Below are positions 17,078 to 27,595 of a stretch of 64,000 nucleotides of DNA, piece after piece (position 1 is the first letter of the stretch; every line of letters starts with the position of its first letter). The translations under genes were made by a program, and so were the position numbers. The notes beneath the pieces were generated by a model. The model did no database searches and was not told where the DNA came from. It worked only from the letters and a program-made list of their open reading frames with translations. Origin of the DNA: Blattabacterium cuenoti (lineage in GTDB: Bacteria > Bacteroidota > Bacteroidia > Flavobacteriales > Blattabacteriaceae); contig NZ_CP059183.1 in NCBI RefSeq assembly GCF_014251275.1, forward strand, positions 124,001 through 188,000, written 5' to 3'.

Positions 17078-19534
17078 ATGTCTAAAATAAGCGAAGGTGA
17101 AAAATTAATTCCTATTAATATTGAAGATGAAATGAAATCATCTTATATAGACTATTCTATGTCTGTTATTGTCTCTAGAGCACTACCTGACGTAAGAGAT
17201 GGACTAAAACCTGTACATAGAAGAGTACTTTATGGAATGTATCAATTAGGTCTTTTTTCTAAAAGTCAATACAAAAAATCAGCTAGAATTGTAGGAGAAG
17301 TATTAGGAAAATATCATCCACACGGAGATATATCAGTTTATGATACTATGGTACGTATGGCTCAAAACTGGTCACTTCGTTATCCATTAGTAGATGGACA
17401 AGGAAATTTCGGATCATTAGATGCAGATCCACCTGCAGCTATGCGTTATACAGAAGTACGTATGGAGAAAATATCTGAGGAAATGTTGTTAGATATACAG
17501 AAAGAAACAGTAGATATGAAATTAAATTTCGATGATTCTTTAGAAGAACCTACAATATTACCAACACGAATTCCTAATCTTATCATTAATGGATCCTCTG
17601 GTATTGCAGTTGGAATGGCTACAAATATTCCACCTCATAATATAAAAGAAACCATTAAAGCAATTTTTGCTTATATAGATAATAATAATAATTTATCTGT
17701 AGAAAAAATTATAAAATATATAAAAGCTCCTGATTTTCCTACAGGAGGAATAATTTATGGATATGATGGAGTTAAAAAGGCTCTTTGTACTGGAAGAGGG
17801 AGGATTATTTTAAGAGCAAAAGTACATTTTGAAGAAATAGATGGAAGAAAATGTATTATAGTAAATGAAATACCTTATCAAGTAAACAAGTCTGATATGA
17901 TATCTAAAACAATAGAATTAATAAAAGAAGGAAGAATAGAAGGTATTTATCAAATTCGTGATGAATCAGACAGAAAAGGGTTACGTATTGTTTATGTTTT
18001 AAAACAAAATACTAATTCAAATATTATATTAAACAAACTATTTCAATTTACATCTTTGCAGATTTATTTTAATGTAAATATTATAGCTTTAGTTAATGGA
18101 AAACCAGAACAATTAAATATAAAAGATTTAATTAAAAATTTTGTAGACCATAGACATGATGTTATAATAAAACGTACTAAATACGAACTAAAAAAATATA
18201 AACATCGCATACATATATTAATTGGTTTTCTTAAAATATTAAATCATTTAGATATAATGATCCAATTAATTAGAAAATCTAAAAATCGTAATGAAGCTTG
18301 TGGAGAATTAATAAAAAAATTTGATATATCTGATGATCAATCTAAATCAGTTTTGGATCTTCGTTTACAAAGTCTTACAACTTTAGAACAAGAAAATATA
18401 AAAAAAGAATATAAAGAATTAAATAATAAAATAAAATTTCTTAAAGAAGTTTTATCTAAATATTCTGTAAGAACAAAAATAATTAAGGAAGAATTATTAG
18501 AAATACAAAAAAAATATCAAGATCCACGTAGAACACAAATTGATCATTATGGAAGAGAAGTAAATATGGAAGATCTAATTGAAAATGAACAAGTAGTTCT
18601 TACTATCTCTAAAGCAGGGTATATAAAGAGAACATCTTTATCAGAATATAAACGTCAAGGTCGAGGAGGGATAGGTAATAGAGGAGCAATAACAAAAGAA
18701 TCTGATTATTTTAAACATTTACTTATAGCAACAAATCATCAATACTTATTATTATTTACAGAAAAAGGAAAATGTTTCTGGTTAAGAGTGTATGAAATCC
18801 CAGAAGGATCTAAAATTTCTAAAGGTAGAGCAATACAAAATATTATTAATTTACAAAAAGATGACAAAGTAAATGCTTATATATTAACTGGAAATATTTC
18901 TGATAAAAAGTATGTAAAAGATTATTATGTTATGATGGTTACTAAAAAAGGAATTATAAAAAAAACATCATTAGAACATTATTCTCGTCCTAGAAAATAC
19001 GGTATCAATGCAATTGTTATTAGAAAAGGGGATTCTTTGTTAGAAGCAATACTAACTAAAGGAAATGGACATGTTTTTATAGCTTTAAATAAAGGTAGAA
19101 TCATTCGTTTTTCAGAAAAAAAAGTTAGAGCAACAGGTAGAAATTCTTCCGGAGTTATTGGTCTTACAGTAAAAGATGATATGACAATTGGAATGATTTG
19201 TGTAGATAAAAGAGATAAAGGCCAGTTATTAGTAGTTTCCGAAAAAGGATTTGGAAAAAGATCAAATTTAAAAGATTATAGACTAACTAATAGAGGTGGA
19301 AAAGGAATTAAAACAATAAATATTACTAAAAAAACAGGTAATTTAATTTCTATTCAATATGTTTCAGAAGAAGATGATTTAATGATTATAAAAAAATCAG
19401 GAGTTATGATACGAATTCCAATATCAGATATTAGAATAATGGGAAGGGCTACTCAAGGTGTAAGATTAGTTTATTTGAAAGAAAACGATGCAATTGCTGA
19501 TGTTGCAAAGGTTTATAAAACTATTATAGATTAA
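17078..19534 (+). CDS. gyrA: DNA gyrase subunit A
   Basis: Breakage-reunion subunit of gyrase. The catalytic tyrosine is Y124 in AMRYTEVRM. The N-terminal winged-helix region has [13 protein letters not shown], and the C-terminal beta-pinwheel contains a degenerate gyrase box [10 protein letters not shown] (canonical QRRGGKG), supporting gyrase rather than ParC. The 818-residue length is normal. At the position equivalent to E. coli Ser83, the key quinolone contact, this protein has Ile (I85 in HGDISVYD), while the Asp87 equivalent (D89) is kept. It lies between aroB and ruvB on the plus strand. Confidence 0.96.
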   Translation: MSKISEGEKLIPINIEDEMKSSYIDYSMSVIVSRALPDVRDGLKPVHRRVLYGMYQLGLFSKSQYKKSARIVGEVLGKYHPHGDISVYDTMVRMAQNWSLRYPLVDGQGNFGSLDADPPAAMRYTEVRMEKISEEMLLDIQKETVDMKLNFDDSLEEPTILPTRIPNLIINGSSGIAVGMATNIPPHNIKETIKAIFAYIDNNNNLSVEKIIKYIKAPDFPTGGIIYGYDGVKKALCTGRGRIILRAKVHFEEIDGRKCIIVNEIPYQVNKSDMISKTIELIKEGRIEGIYQIRDESDRKGLRIVYVLKQNTNSNIILNKLFQFTSLQIYFNVNIIALVNGKPEQLNIKDLIKNFVDHRHDVIIKRTKYELKKYKHRIHILIGFLKILNHLDIMIQLIRKSKNRNEACGELIKKFDISDDQSKSVLDLRLQSLTTLEQENIKKEYKELNNKIKFLKEVLSKYSVRTKIIKEELLEIQKKYQDPRRTQIDHYGREVNMEDLIENEQVVLTISKAGYIKRTSLSEYKRQGRGGIGNRGAITKESDYFKHLLIATNHQYLLLFTEKGKCFWLRVYEIPEGSKISKGRAIQNIINLQKDDKVNAYILTGNISDKKYVKDYYVMMVTKKGIIKKTSLEHYSRPRKYGINAIVIRKGDSLLEAILTKGNGHVFIALNKGRIIRFSEKKVRATGRNSSGVIGLTVKDDMTIGMICVDKRDKGQLLVVSEKGFGKRSNLKDYRLTNRGGKGIKTINITKKTGNLISIQYVSEEDDLMIIKKSGVMIRIPISDIRIMGRATQGVRLVYLKENDAIADVAKVYKTIID

Positions 19535-19577
19535 TAAAATATTTATTTAATAGCTAAAAATAAAAATACTAATTTCT

Positions 19578-20543
19578 GTGTCATATTTAATAGATTTTAA
19601 TTTAAATCCAAAAACAATTAAAGACTTCATTGGACAGAATGATTTATTAGAAACTTTAAAAGTTTTTATACAGGCTGCAAAAAAAAGAAAAGATACTCTT
19701 GATCATATTTTATTTCATGGACCACCAGGTTTAGGAAAAACTACTTTATCTAATATTGTTGCTAATGAATTAGGTGTAAATATTACAATAACTTCAGGAG
19801 GAGTTTTAGAAAAACCGGGAGATTTAGCAGGATTACTTATTCATTTAAAAATAAATGATGTTTTTTTTATAGATGAAATTCATAGACTACCTGCAGTAGT
19901 AGAAGAATATTTATATTCTGCAATGGAAAATTACAAAATTGATATAATTATAGATTCTGGAGCAAATGCAAAATCAATACGAATTAATTTACCACCATTC
20001 ACATTAATAGGAGCTACTACTAGATATGGATCAATTACAGCACCTATGCGTTCTAGATTTGGAATTAATTTTCGTATTAATTATTATCATAAAAAATTGT
20101 TAAAAGACATTATAAATCGTAGTGCAGTATTATTAAAAATACCTATAACAGAAAGTGCATCATTAGAAATAGCTAATAGGAGTAGAGGGACCCCCCGAAT
20201 AGCTAATGCATTACTTAGAAGAATTCGTGATTTTGCTCAAATAAAAGGTACTGGAGTTATTGATATTGATATATGTAATTTAGGACTTAAAGCTTTACAT
20301 GTAGATAAACATGGATTGGATGAAATGGATAATAAAATTCTTTCATATATTATTGATAATTTTCAAGGGGGCCCAGTAGGAATAAATACTATAGCTACTG
20401 CTTTAAGCGAAAATTCAAATACGATAGAAGAAGTATATGAGCCTTTTCTTATACAAGAAGGATATTTGGTAAGGACTTCTAGAGGAAGAAAAGTTACAAA
20501 TTTAGCATATAGGCATTTAAAAAAATGTTCATTTAAAAAATGA
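19578..20543 (+). CDS. ruvB: Holliday junction branch migration helicase RuvB
   Basis: The AAA+ motor of RuvAB. Walker A is GPPGLGKTTLS, Walker B is FIDEIHRL, sensor 1 is IGATTRYG, and the C-terminal winged helix follows (about 245-315, GGPVGINTIATALSE, ending near TSRGRKVTN). It has 321 residues from GTG 19578, somewhat short at the N-terminus, where other RuvBs have a non-essential leader of about 20 residues. No ruvA or ruvC is present in the window. A C6 run at 20191-20196 encodes the Thr-Pro-Arg of the sensor 2 region. Confidence 0.95.
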   Translation: MSYLIDFNLNPKTIKDFIGQNDLLETLKVFIQAAKKRKDTLDHILFHGPPGLGKTTLSNIVANELGVNITITSGGVLEKPGDLAGLLIHLKINDVFFIDEIHRLPAVVEEYLYSAMENYKIDIIIDSGANAKSIRINLPPFTLIGATTRYGSITAPMRSRFGINFRINYYHKKLLKDIINRSAVLLKIPITESASLEIANRSRGTPRIANALLRRIRDFAQIKGTGVIDIDICNLGLKALHVDKHGLDEMDNKILSYIIDNFQGGPVGINTIATALSENSNTIEEVYEPFLIQEGYLVRTSRGRKVTNLAYRHLKKCSFKK

Positions 20544-20579
20544 ATAAAATATTTTTTATTATTTATTTATTTTATTACT

Positions 20580-20587
20580 TAAATTTG
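20580..20587 (+). promoter_or_regulatory. Candidate -7 box for the purine block
   Basis: TAAATTTG fits the Bacteroidetes TAnnTTTG consensus, 20 bp before the purA ATG and inside the only 64-bp gap ahead of the eleven-gene purine run. No -33 partner is obvious, so it is a weak candidate. Confidence 0.28.
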
Positions 20588-20607
20588 TAAATTATAAATA
20601 AAATGTA

Positions 20608-21927
20608 ATGCCTTCAAATGTAATAGTAGGGTTGCAATGGGGTGATGAAGGGAAAGGTAAGATAACTGATTTACTTTCCAAATACTCAGATTATGTTATA
20701 CGTTATCAAGGAGGAAATAATGCTGGACATTCCATTCATGTTAAAAATCATCATTTCATACTTCATCTAATTCCTTCTGGGGTTATACATTGTGATGTAC
20801 AATGTATTCTTGGTCCTGGTATGGTAATAGACCCTAAATTTTTTATTCAAGAAATAAAAGAATTAGAATCTTTTGGAATTAATACGGATAAAGTTTTTAT
20901 AGACAAAAGAGTACATATTACTATGCCTTATCACTGTTTGCTAGATAAGTATCAAGAAGAATCTTTAGGTAAAAATAAAATTGGAACTACTCATCGTGGA
21001 ATAGGTCCTACTTATGTAGATAAAATATCTAGAATAGGAATTAGAGTATTGGATTTGTTAAAAAAGAATATTTTGTATAAAAAACTTAAATATAATATAA
21101 ATTTAAAAAATTCTATTTTTAAAAAAATTTATAATAAACCAACTATTTCATTTGAATATGTTTATAATGAATATATAAAATATTCAGAAATTTTACATGA
21201 TAGAATTATAGATTCTGTTTATACAATTCATAATGCATTTAAAAAAAAAAATAAAATACTATTTGAAGGAGCTCAAGCATTGTTATTAGATATTGATTAT
21301 GGAACATATCCATATGTTACTACTACTTCTACATCTACAGGTGGGGCTTGCATAGGTAGTGGGGTGCCCCCAAATCTTTTAGGAAATTTTATAGGAGTTG
21401 CAAAAACATATTGCACACGTGTTGGATCTGGACCGTTCCCAACAGAAATACAAGACAAAGAAATTGAAAATATTGTGCGAAAATATGGAAATGAATATGG
21501 ATCTACTACTAAAAGACCAAGACGATGTGGATGGTTAGATTTAATAGCTCTAAAATACTCTTGTATGATAAATGGAATTAAATATTTAATTCTAACTAAA
21601 TTAGACGTTTTAAGTAGACTTAGGACTATAAAAATATGTGTAAAGTATAAATACAATATAAATAATAAAAATACTTCTCATTTTATAGCAGATATAGAAA
21701 ATGAAAGAATAGAAAGTGTATTTATTAAATTTCCTGGATGGAATAAAGATATATCTCATATAAATGATTATGAAAAATTACCTAAAAATTGCAAAGAATA
21801 TCTAAATTTTATTGAAAAATATTTAAAATTAGAAATATTATTAATTTCATTAGGATCTGAAAGAGATCAAAATATTATAAAAAATAAAACTTTATTTAAT
21901 AAAATATTTTTATCAAAAAATTCGTGA
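20608..21927 (+). CDS. purA: Adenylosuccinate synthetase
   Basis: First step from IMP to AMP: couples IMP and aspartate using GTP. The 439-residue protein opens with the P-loop-like GLQWGDEGKGK (residues 8-18), continues with QGGNNAGH, and contains GTTHRGIGPTYVDK and TTKRPRRCGWLD. It is first of the plus-strand purine block; the following purB GTG overlaps its stop by 4 bp, indicating coupled translation. A GC-rich island (GGGGTGCCCCC at 21360-21370) encodes Gly-Val-Pro-Pro in the catalytic core. Confidence 0.97.
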   Translation: MPSNVIVGLQWGDEGKGKITDLLSKYSDYVIRYQGGNNAGHSIHVKNHHFILHLIPSGVIHCDVQCILGPGMVIDPKFFIQEIKELESFGINTDKVFIDKRVHITMPYHCLLDKYQEESLGKNKIGTTHRGIGPTYVDKISRIGIRVLDLLKKNILYKKLKYNINLKNSIFKKIYNKPTISFEYVYNEYIKYSEILHDRIIDSVYTIHNAFKKKNKILFEGAQALLLDIDYGTYPYVTTTSTSTGGACIGSGVPPNLLGNFIGVAKTYCTRVGSGPFPTEIQDKEIENIVRKYGNEYGSTTKRPRRCGWLDLIALKYSCMINGIKYLILTKLDVLSRLRTIKICVKYKYNINNKNTSHFIADIENERIESVFIKFPGWNKDISHINDYEKLPKNCKEYLNFIEKYLKLEILLISLGSERDQNIIKNKTLFNKIFLSKNS

Positions 21928-23333
21928 AAAAATATAAAAATCCGTTAGTAGAACGATACAGTAGTAAAGAAATGTTATATAATTTTTCTCCAGAAAAAAA
22001 ATTCTTTATTTGGAGAAAATTATGGTATAACTTGGCAAAAGTTCAAAAAGAATTAGGATTAAATATTAGTTATGAACAAATACAAAATTTAAAAAATAAT
22101 TTATATAATATTAATTGGGAAAGAGTTGAATTTTTTGAAAAAAAATTTCATCATGATGTTATGGCTCATTTACATGCTTTTGGAGAACAAGCAACTATAG
22201 CAAAACCTATTTTACACTTAGGAGTTACCAGCGCTTTTTTAGGAGATAATACAGATATTATTTTAATGCGAGATGGATTAGATATTTTGCTAAAAAGAAT
22301 AATTAATATTATTTTTCGTCTTAGAAACTTTTCTTTAGAATATCATAATACTCCAACTCTAGCTTATACTCATTATCAACCTGCCCAATTAACTACAGTA
22401 GGAAAACGTGCTGTATTGTGGATTAATAGTCTACTTATGGATGTAAATGAATTAGAATTTATATTAAAAAATCTTTATTTTAGGGGAGTAAAAGGAACTG
22501 TTGGCACTGCTGCAAGTTTTAAAGAATTATTTAATGGAGATTTAGAAAAAACACAATACTTAGATAAAAAGCTATCAAAAATATTTGGATTCGAAAATGT
22601 TTTTTCTGTGACTGGGCAAACTTACGATAGAAAAATTGATACTCAAATTTTAAATTTATTATCTAACATATCTCAAACATCCCATAAATTTAGTAATGAT
22701 ATTCGCTTATTACAAAATCTAAAAGAAATAGAAGAACCTTTTTACGAAGAACAAATTGGTTCCAGTGCAATGTCTTATAAAAGAAATCCAGTCTATAGTG
22801 AAAGAATGGCTTCTTTAGCAAAATATGTAATATCTTTATCTAATAGTTCAGCTATAGTAGCAGCTACTCAATGGTTAGAAAGAACTTTAGATGATTCTGC
22901 CAATAGAAGATTAGTTATTGGGCAAGGATTCCTTACCGTAGATGCCATTTTAATTATTTGGAATAAAATATTAGAAAATATGATTGTATATACTAAAATT
23001 ATTGATAATAATATAAATAAAGAACTTCCATTTTTAATAACTGAATACATTATTATTGAATCTGTAAAAAATGGTGGAGATAGACAGGAAATTCATGAAA
23101 GAATACGTATTCATTCAATGGAAACAAGTAAAGAAATTAAATTAAAAGGAAAAGAAAATAACTTTATAAAAAGAATTTTACTTGATAAAAATATTCCAAT
23201 TAATAAACAAAAAATAAATAAAATTTTAAATCCTAAAAATTTTATAGGATTTTCTTCAGAACAAACCTTATCTTTTATTAAAGAAAAAGTCAATCCTATA
23301 TTGGAAAAATACCATTATTTTATCGATAAATAA
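21924..23333 (+). CDS. purB: Adenylosuccinate lyase
   Basis: Cleaves both SAICAR (purine step 8) and adenylosuccinate (AMP branch). The fumarase-superfamily signature is SSAMSYKRNP in the C-terminal third; HLGVTSAFLGDNTD and the catalytic-His-bearing YTHYQPAQLTTVGKR are also present. It has 469 residues. The start is GTG 21924, overlapping the purA stop by 4 bp (GTGA). It sits in the purine block, consistent with its dual role. Confidence 0.96.
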   Translation: MKKYKNPLVERYSSKEMLYNFSPEKKFFIWRKLWYNLAKVQKELGLNISYEQIQNLKNNLYNINWERVEFFEKKFHHDVMAHLHAFGEQATIAKPILHLGVTSAFLGDNTDIILMRDGLDILLKRIINIIFRLRNFSLEYHNTPTLAYTHYQPAQLTTVGKRAVLWINSLLMDVNELEFILKNLYFRGVKGTVGTAASFKELFNGDLEKTQYLDKKLSKIFGFENVFSVTGQTYDRKIDTQILNLLSNISQTSHKFSNDIRLLQNLKEIEEPFYEEQIGSSAMSYKRNPVYSERMASLAKYVISLSNSSAIVAATQWLERTLDDSANRRLVIGQGFLTVDAILIIWNKILENMIVYTKIIDNNINKELPFLITEYIIIESVKNGGDRQEIHERIRIHSMETSKEIKLKGKENNFIKRILLDKNIPINKQKINKILNPKNFIGFSSEQTLSFIKEKVNPILEKYHYFIDK

Positions 23334-23390
23334 ATATGATTGATTAATATAATAACAAAAAAAAATTTAAATTCAATATAATTGCAAAAA

Positions 23391-26300
23391 ATGAATTTAA
23401 AAATTTTTATCCAAAAAAAACCATATTTTGATACTGATTCTATAAAATTATATAATGAATTATGTAATTTACATACTCCATTAGTTAATGGATTAATTAT
23501 ATATTGTGTATACAATATTTACAATATAAATAAAAAACTATTTTTAGAAAGTCTATATAAAATTTTTGCAGATCCTGTTACAGATATTTTACATATAAAT
23601 AAGAATTTTAATAATCCTTGTTTTAAATTTTTCTCAGATTATGATGAAATTAGATCTGATTCTGCTACGCAATGTCTTAAAATATTAGATTATAAATCTT
23701 GTGCATATATAAAATCTAGTTATTTAGTTGAATTATTTGGAATAGATAAAAATAAAAAAGAATATTTAAACAGTATAAAAGAATATTTAAAAAAAAAAAA
23801 ATCATTAAATATTCATACTTTTTCACATGAAAAAGTGTCACATAACCATAATCTATATATAGATGGATTTATTAATTTTTCTGTAGAAAAACTAATAAAA
23901 TTCCATAAGAAATTTAATTTTTCCATGAATATTATGGATTTGATATTTATACAAAAATATTTTATTAAAGAAAAAAGAAATCCTACAGAAATAGAACTAC
24001 AAGTTTTAGATGTTTTTTGGTCTGACCATTGTAGACATATTACTTTCTTTACTTCCCTTATTGATATATCTTTTAAAGGCTCATTAAAAAATATGTATAA
24101 TAAAATTTTTAATAAATATTTAGAAGATAGACATTTTATGGGAATTTCAAAAAAACCTATAAATCTAATGGAATTATCTAGTCTTCCTTACAAAGTTCTT
24201 TGTAAAAAAGGAAAATTAAAACATGAAATATCCTCACTTGAAAATAATGCTTGTATGATAATGATAGATGTTGATTTTACGGATAGAGATGACAAAGAAA
24301 AATGGTATATTTTTTTTAAAAATGAAACTCATAATCATCCTACAGAAATTGATCCTTTTAATGGAGCTGCAACTTGTGTAGGAGGTGCAATAAGAGACCC
24401 ATTATCTGGAAGATCTTATGTTTATCAAGGACTTAGATTAAGTGGAGCAGCAAATCCTAAAAACACTAAAACATTTTATGGAAAATTACCACAAAATAAA
24501 ATTTGTTTTGAAGCAGCTAGGGGTTATAGCTATTATGGCAATAGAATTGGTCTAGCGACTACACATGTTCGTGAAATTTATCATGAAGGATATAGGGCAA
24601 AAAGAATGGAAATAGGAATGGTAGTTGGAGCAGTTCCAAAAAATTTTGTAAAACAAAAAAAATTAAAAAAAGGAGATATTATAATGTTAATTGGTGGAAT
24701 GACAGGAAAAGAAGGAGTAGGAGGAGCTATAGATTCTTCTAAATCAGATAATTTTAATTTTAAAAATAATGTAAAACAAAAATGGGATCCTTTAACGGAA
24801 AGAAAAATACAAAGATTTTTTAGAAAAAAGGAAGTTACTTATTTAATAAAAAAATGTAATGATTTTGGAGCAGGTGGAGTATCAGTAGCCATAGGAGAAT
24901 TAAATGATAGTATAAAACTTTATTTAGATAAAATTCCTATAAAAAAAAATCAAGGAATAATAACCCCAATAGATATTGCTCTTTCTGAATCTCAGGAACG
25001 TATGGCCGTTGCATTGGATTCTAAACATGCAGAAAAATTTATTTCTTTAGCAAAAGAAGAAAATCTACTTTCTGTTCCTATAGCTGAAATTACTGATAAT
25101 AATAGGATAATTTTTATGTATGAAGAAAAAGAATTATTTAATATTAAAAGTTCTTTTCTAAATACTAGAGGATTTTGTAAAAAACAATCAGTTATAGTTA
25201 ATACTCCTACTTCAATTTCTCCATTTAAACAATCAAGAAAGTTATCTTTCAATAAAAAGACTTTTTTTAAAACTTTATCTAAACTAAATGTAGCATCTCA
25301 AATAAATTTATCAGAAATGTTTGATAGTACTGTAGGTGGAACTACAGTATTAATGCCTTTTGGTGGTAAATATCAAATGACTCCATCTGAAGGTAGTGTA
25401 CAAAAAATTCCTGTTATGAAAGGAAATACAAATACAGTTAGCATAGTAGCATGGGGATATCATCCAGAAATTTCAGTATGGAGCCCTTTTCATGGAGGTA
25501 TTTACTCTATTATAGAATGTATATCTAAAATTGTTTCTATGGGGGGGGATTTTAAAAATATTTATTTTAGTTTTCAAGAATATTTTCAAAAATTAGGTAA
25601 TGATCCAGAAAATTGGGGAAAACCATTTTCATCTTTATTGGGAGCATACCATGCTCAAATGTCTTTAGGCATTGGATCAATTGGAGGAAAAGACTCTATG
25701 TCAGGGTCTTATAAAAAATTAAATGTACCTCCTACATTTATAACATTTGGAGTATCAACTAGTAAAAGTCTATACATAACTTCTCCAGAATTTAAAAAAA
25801 TTGGAAATATAATTTATTTATATTATCATAGATTATTAAAAAATGATATGCCTGATTTTGAATCTATTAAAAATATATACAATAAAATTTATCAAGGAAT
25901 TAAGTCTGGTAAAATTGTATCAGTTAAAACTATAAAAGATGGTGGGATTTCCTCTGCAATTGCAGAAATGTCATTTGGAAATAGATTAGGAGCTATTATA
26001 GATTGTAAATATAATTTATTAGAAATTAGTATTGGATCATTAATTATAGAAGCATCTTCTTTTATATCAAATGATTTAATAAAAATTGGAGAAGTTACAT
26101 CATATGATTATTTAATTTTTAACGGAATAAATATTTCTATAGATGAAGCAATAAATAATTGGACAAATACTTTTAATTCTGTTTTTTCTTTTAATAAAGA
26201 AAAATATAAAAAAGAAAAATATAAAAAAAACATTTCAAAAAATACTTATAGAGTAACAAAAAATTTTTCTATTATATGTAAATCAAATTATAAAGGAATT

Positions 26301-27089
26301 CCACGTGTACTAATTCCAATTTTTCCTGGAACAAATGGAGAATTTGAATCAGTACGTGCATTTGAAAAAGAAAAATCTATAATTAAAACTTTTGTATTTA
26401 GAAATTTACGTAATGAAGATGTAATATCTTCTTCATTGCAATTGACAAAATATATAAAATCTTCACAAATTATTATGATTTGTGGAGGTTTTAGTGCTGG
26501 AGATGAACCAGATGGAGCAGGAAAATTTATTTCATCTATATTACATAATCCTTATATTAAAGATTCAGTTAAAAATTTTCTTGATAAAGATGGATTAATT
26601 TTAGGTATTTGCAATGGATTTCAAGGATTAATAAAATCTGGATTATTACCTTATGGTAAAATTTGTTTAAGAAATAATAATTCCCCTACATTAACTTATA
26701 ATAAAATAGGAAAACATATTTCTAAATGTGTAAATATTAAAATAATTTCAGATAAATCTCCATGGTTAAATGGAATGAAAAATAAAATATATATTTTACC
26801 AATTTCTCATGGAGAAGGAAAATTTTATGCTAAAAAAAAAATTATTAGTACGTTGTTTAAAAAACAACAAGTTGCTGCACAATATGTAGATTTTAAAGGG
26901 AATCCAAGCTCAAATAGTATTCATAATCCTAATGGATCTATATCATCCATTGAAGGAATAATAAGTCAAGATGGAAGGATTTATGGAAGGATGACTCATC
27001 CTGAACGATATGACGAAGGTTTATTAAAAAATATTCCTAACATACGTGAACATTCTATTTTTAAAAATGCTGTACAATACTTTTTATAA
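23391..27089 (+). CDS. purL: Phosphoribosylformylglycinamidine synthase (large PurL)
   Basis: Converts FGAR to FGAM with glutamine. It is the long, single-chain proteobacterial-type enzyme: FGAM synthase core (SDHCRH, KNETHNHPTEIDPFNGAATC, later GIGSIGGKDSMSG) plus a C-terminal class I glutaminase (ICGGFSAGDEPDG, catalytic Cys in GICNGFQGL, and SHGEGKF). I prefer ATG 23391 (1232 residues) over a TTG three codons upstream. Two homopolymers are notable: A13 at 23789-23801 and G8 at 25541-25548, both read in frame. No separate PurS/PurQ is needed with this form. Confidence 0.97.
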   Translation: MNLKIFIQKKPYFDTDSIKLYNELCNLHTPLVNGLIIYCVYNIYNINKKLFLESLYKIFADPVTDILHINKNFNNPCFKFFSDYDEIRSDSATQCLKILDYKSCAYIKSSYLVELFGIDKNKKEYLNSIKEYLKKKKSLNIHTFSHEKVSHNHNLYIDGFINFSVEKLIKFHKKFNFSMNIMDLIFIQKYFIKEKRNPTEIELQVLDVFWSDHCRHITFFTSLIDISFKGSLKNMYNKIFNKYLEDRHFMGISKKPINLMELSSLPYKVLCKKGKLKHEISSLENNACMIMIDVDFTDRDDKEKWYIFFKNETHNHPTEIDPFNGAATCVGGAIRDPLSGRSYVYQGLRLSGAANPKNTKTFYGKLPQNKICFEAARGYSYYGNRIGLATTHVREIYHEGYRAKRMEIGMVVGAVPKNFVKQKKLKKGDIIMLIGGMTGKEGVGGAIDSSKSDNFNFKNNVKQKWDPLTERKIQRFFRKKEVTYLIKKCNDFGAGGVSVAIGELNDSIKLYLDKIPIKKNQGIITPIDIALSESQERMAVALDSKHAEKFISLAKEENLLSVPIAEITDNNRIIFMYEEKELFNIKSSFLNTRGFCKKQSVIVNTPTSISPFKQSRKLSFNKKTFFKTLSKLNVASQINLSEMFDSTVGGTTVLMPFGGKYQMTPSEGSVQKIPVMKGNTNTVSIVAWGYHPEISVWSPFHGGIYSIIECISKIVSMGGDFKNIYFSFQEYFQKLGNDPENWGKPFSSLLGAYHAQMSLGIGSIGGKDSMSGSYKKLNVPPTFITFGVSTSKSLYITSPEFKKIGNIIYLYYHRLLKNDMPDFESIKNIYNKIYQGIKSGKIVSVKTIKDGGISSAIAEMSFGNRLGAIIDCKYNLLEISIGSLIIEASSFISNDLIKIGEVTSYDYLIFNGINISIDEAINNWTNTFNSVFSFNKEKYKKEKYKKNISKNTYRVTKNFSIICKSNYKGIPRVLIPIFPGTNGEFESVRAFEKEKSIIKTFVFRNLRNEDVISSSLQLTKYIKSSQIIMICGGFSAGDEPDGAGKFISSILHNPYIKDSVKNFLDKDGLILGICNGFQGLIKSGLLPYGKICLRNNNSPTLTYNKIGKHISKCVNIKIISDKSPWLNGMKNKIYILPISHGEGKFYAKKKIISTLFKKQQVAAQYVDFKGNPSSNSIHNPNGSISSIEGIISQDGRIYGRMTHPERYDEGLLKNIPNIREHSIFKNAVQYFL

Positions 27090-27108
27090 AAAAAATATAA
27101 AAAAATAT

Positions 27109-27591
27109 ATGAAAATTGCAATATTCTTTGGAAGTATTTCTGATAAAGGTATAATGAAAAATGCAACTGAAATATTAAAAATATTTAATGTAAATTATAA
27201 ATGTTATATTATTTCTGCACATAGAATTCCAGAAATTTTAATAAACACTATAAAAAAAGTAGAATCTGAAAAAACAGATTTAATTATAGCTGGAGCTGGT
27301 TTATCTGCACATTTACCTGGAATTATATCTTCTAGAACAATTATCCCAGTTATTGGAGTCCCTATATACAGTAAAAATGGATTATTAGGTGGAATAGATT
27401 CATTATTTTCTATAATTCAAATGCCTAAGGATGTCCCAATTGCAGCTGTAGGTATTAACAATTCTTATAATGCCGCACTTTTTTCTATTCATATATTATC
27501 TATGAAATATCCAGAAATAAAAAAAAAACTAATAAAATTTAGAATTAACATTAAGGAAAGATTACTAAATGAAATAGAACAAGATTTGTAA
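27109..27591 (+). CDS. purE: N5-carboxyaminoimidazole ribonucleotide mutase (PurE class I)
   Basis: Moves the carboxyl group of N5-CAIR to give CAIR. Class I features are visible: FGSISDKG, SAHRIPE, and GAGLSAHLPG, then VPIYSKNGLLGGIDSL. ATG 27109 gives 160 residues, the family norm; an open frame extends upstream into purL but is not needed. Class I PurE requires PurK to make N5-CAIR, and no purK lies in this block. The gap from purL is 19 bp and to purC 4 bp. Confidence 0.94.
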   Translation: MKIAIFFGSISDKGIMKNATEILKIFNVNYKCYIISAHRIPEILINTIKKVESEKTDLIIAGAGLSAHLPGIISSRTIIPVIGVPIYSKNGLLGGIDSLFSIIQMPKDVPIAAVGINNSYNAALFSIHILSMKYPEIKKKLIKFRINIKERLLNEIEQDL

Positions 27592-27595
27592 AGTT

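Noticed and set aside
27046-27108. N-terminal extension of purE back into purL
   Set aside because: The conserved PurE sequence begins directly after ATG 27109 and the product then has the normal length; the upstream part is purL sequence in another frame. The same reasoning removes the extensions of purM (29765-29827), the helicase (37766-37846) and thrS (51257-51367).
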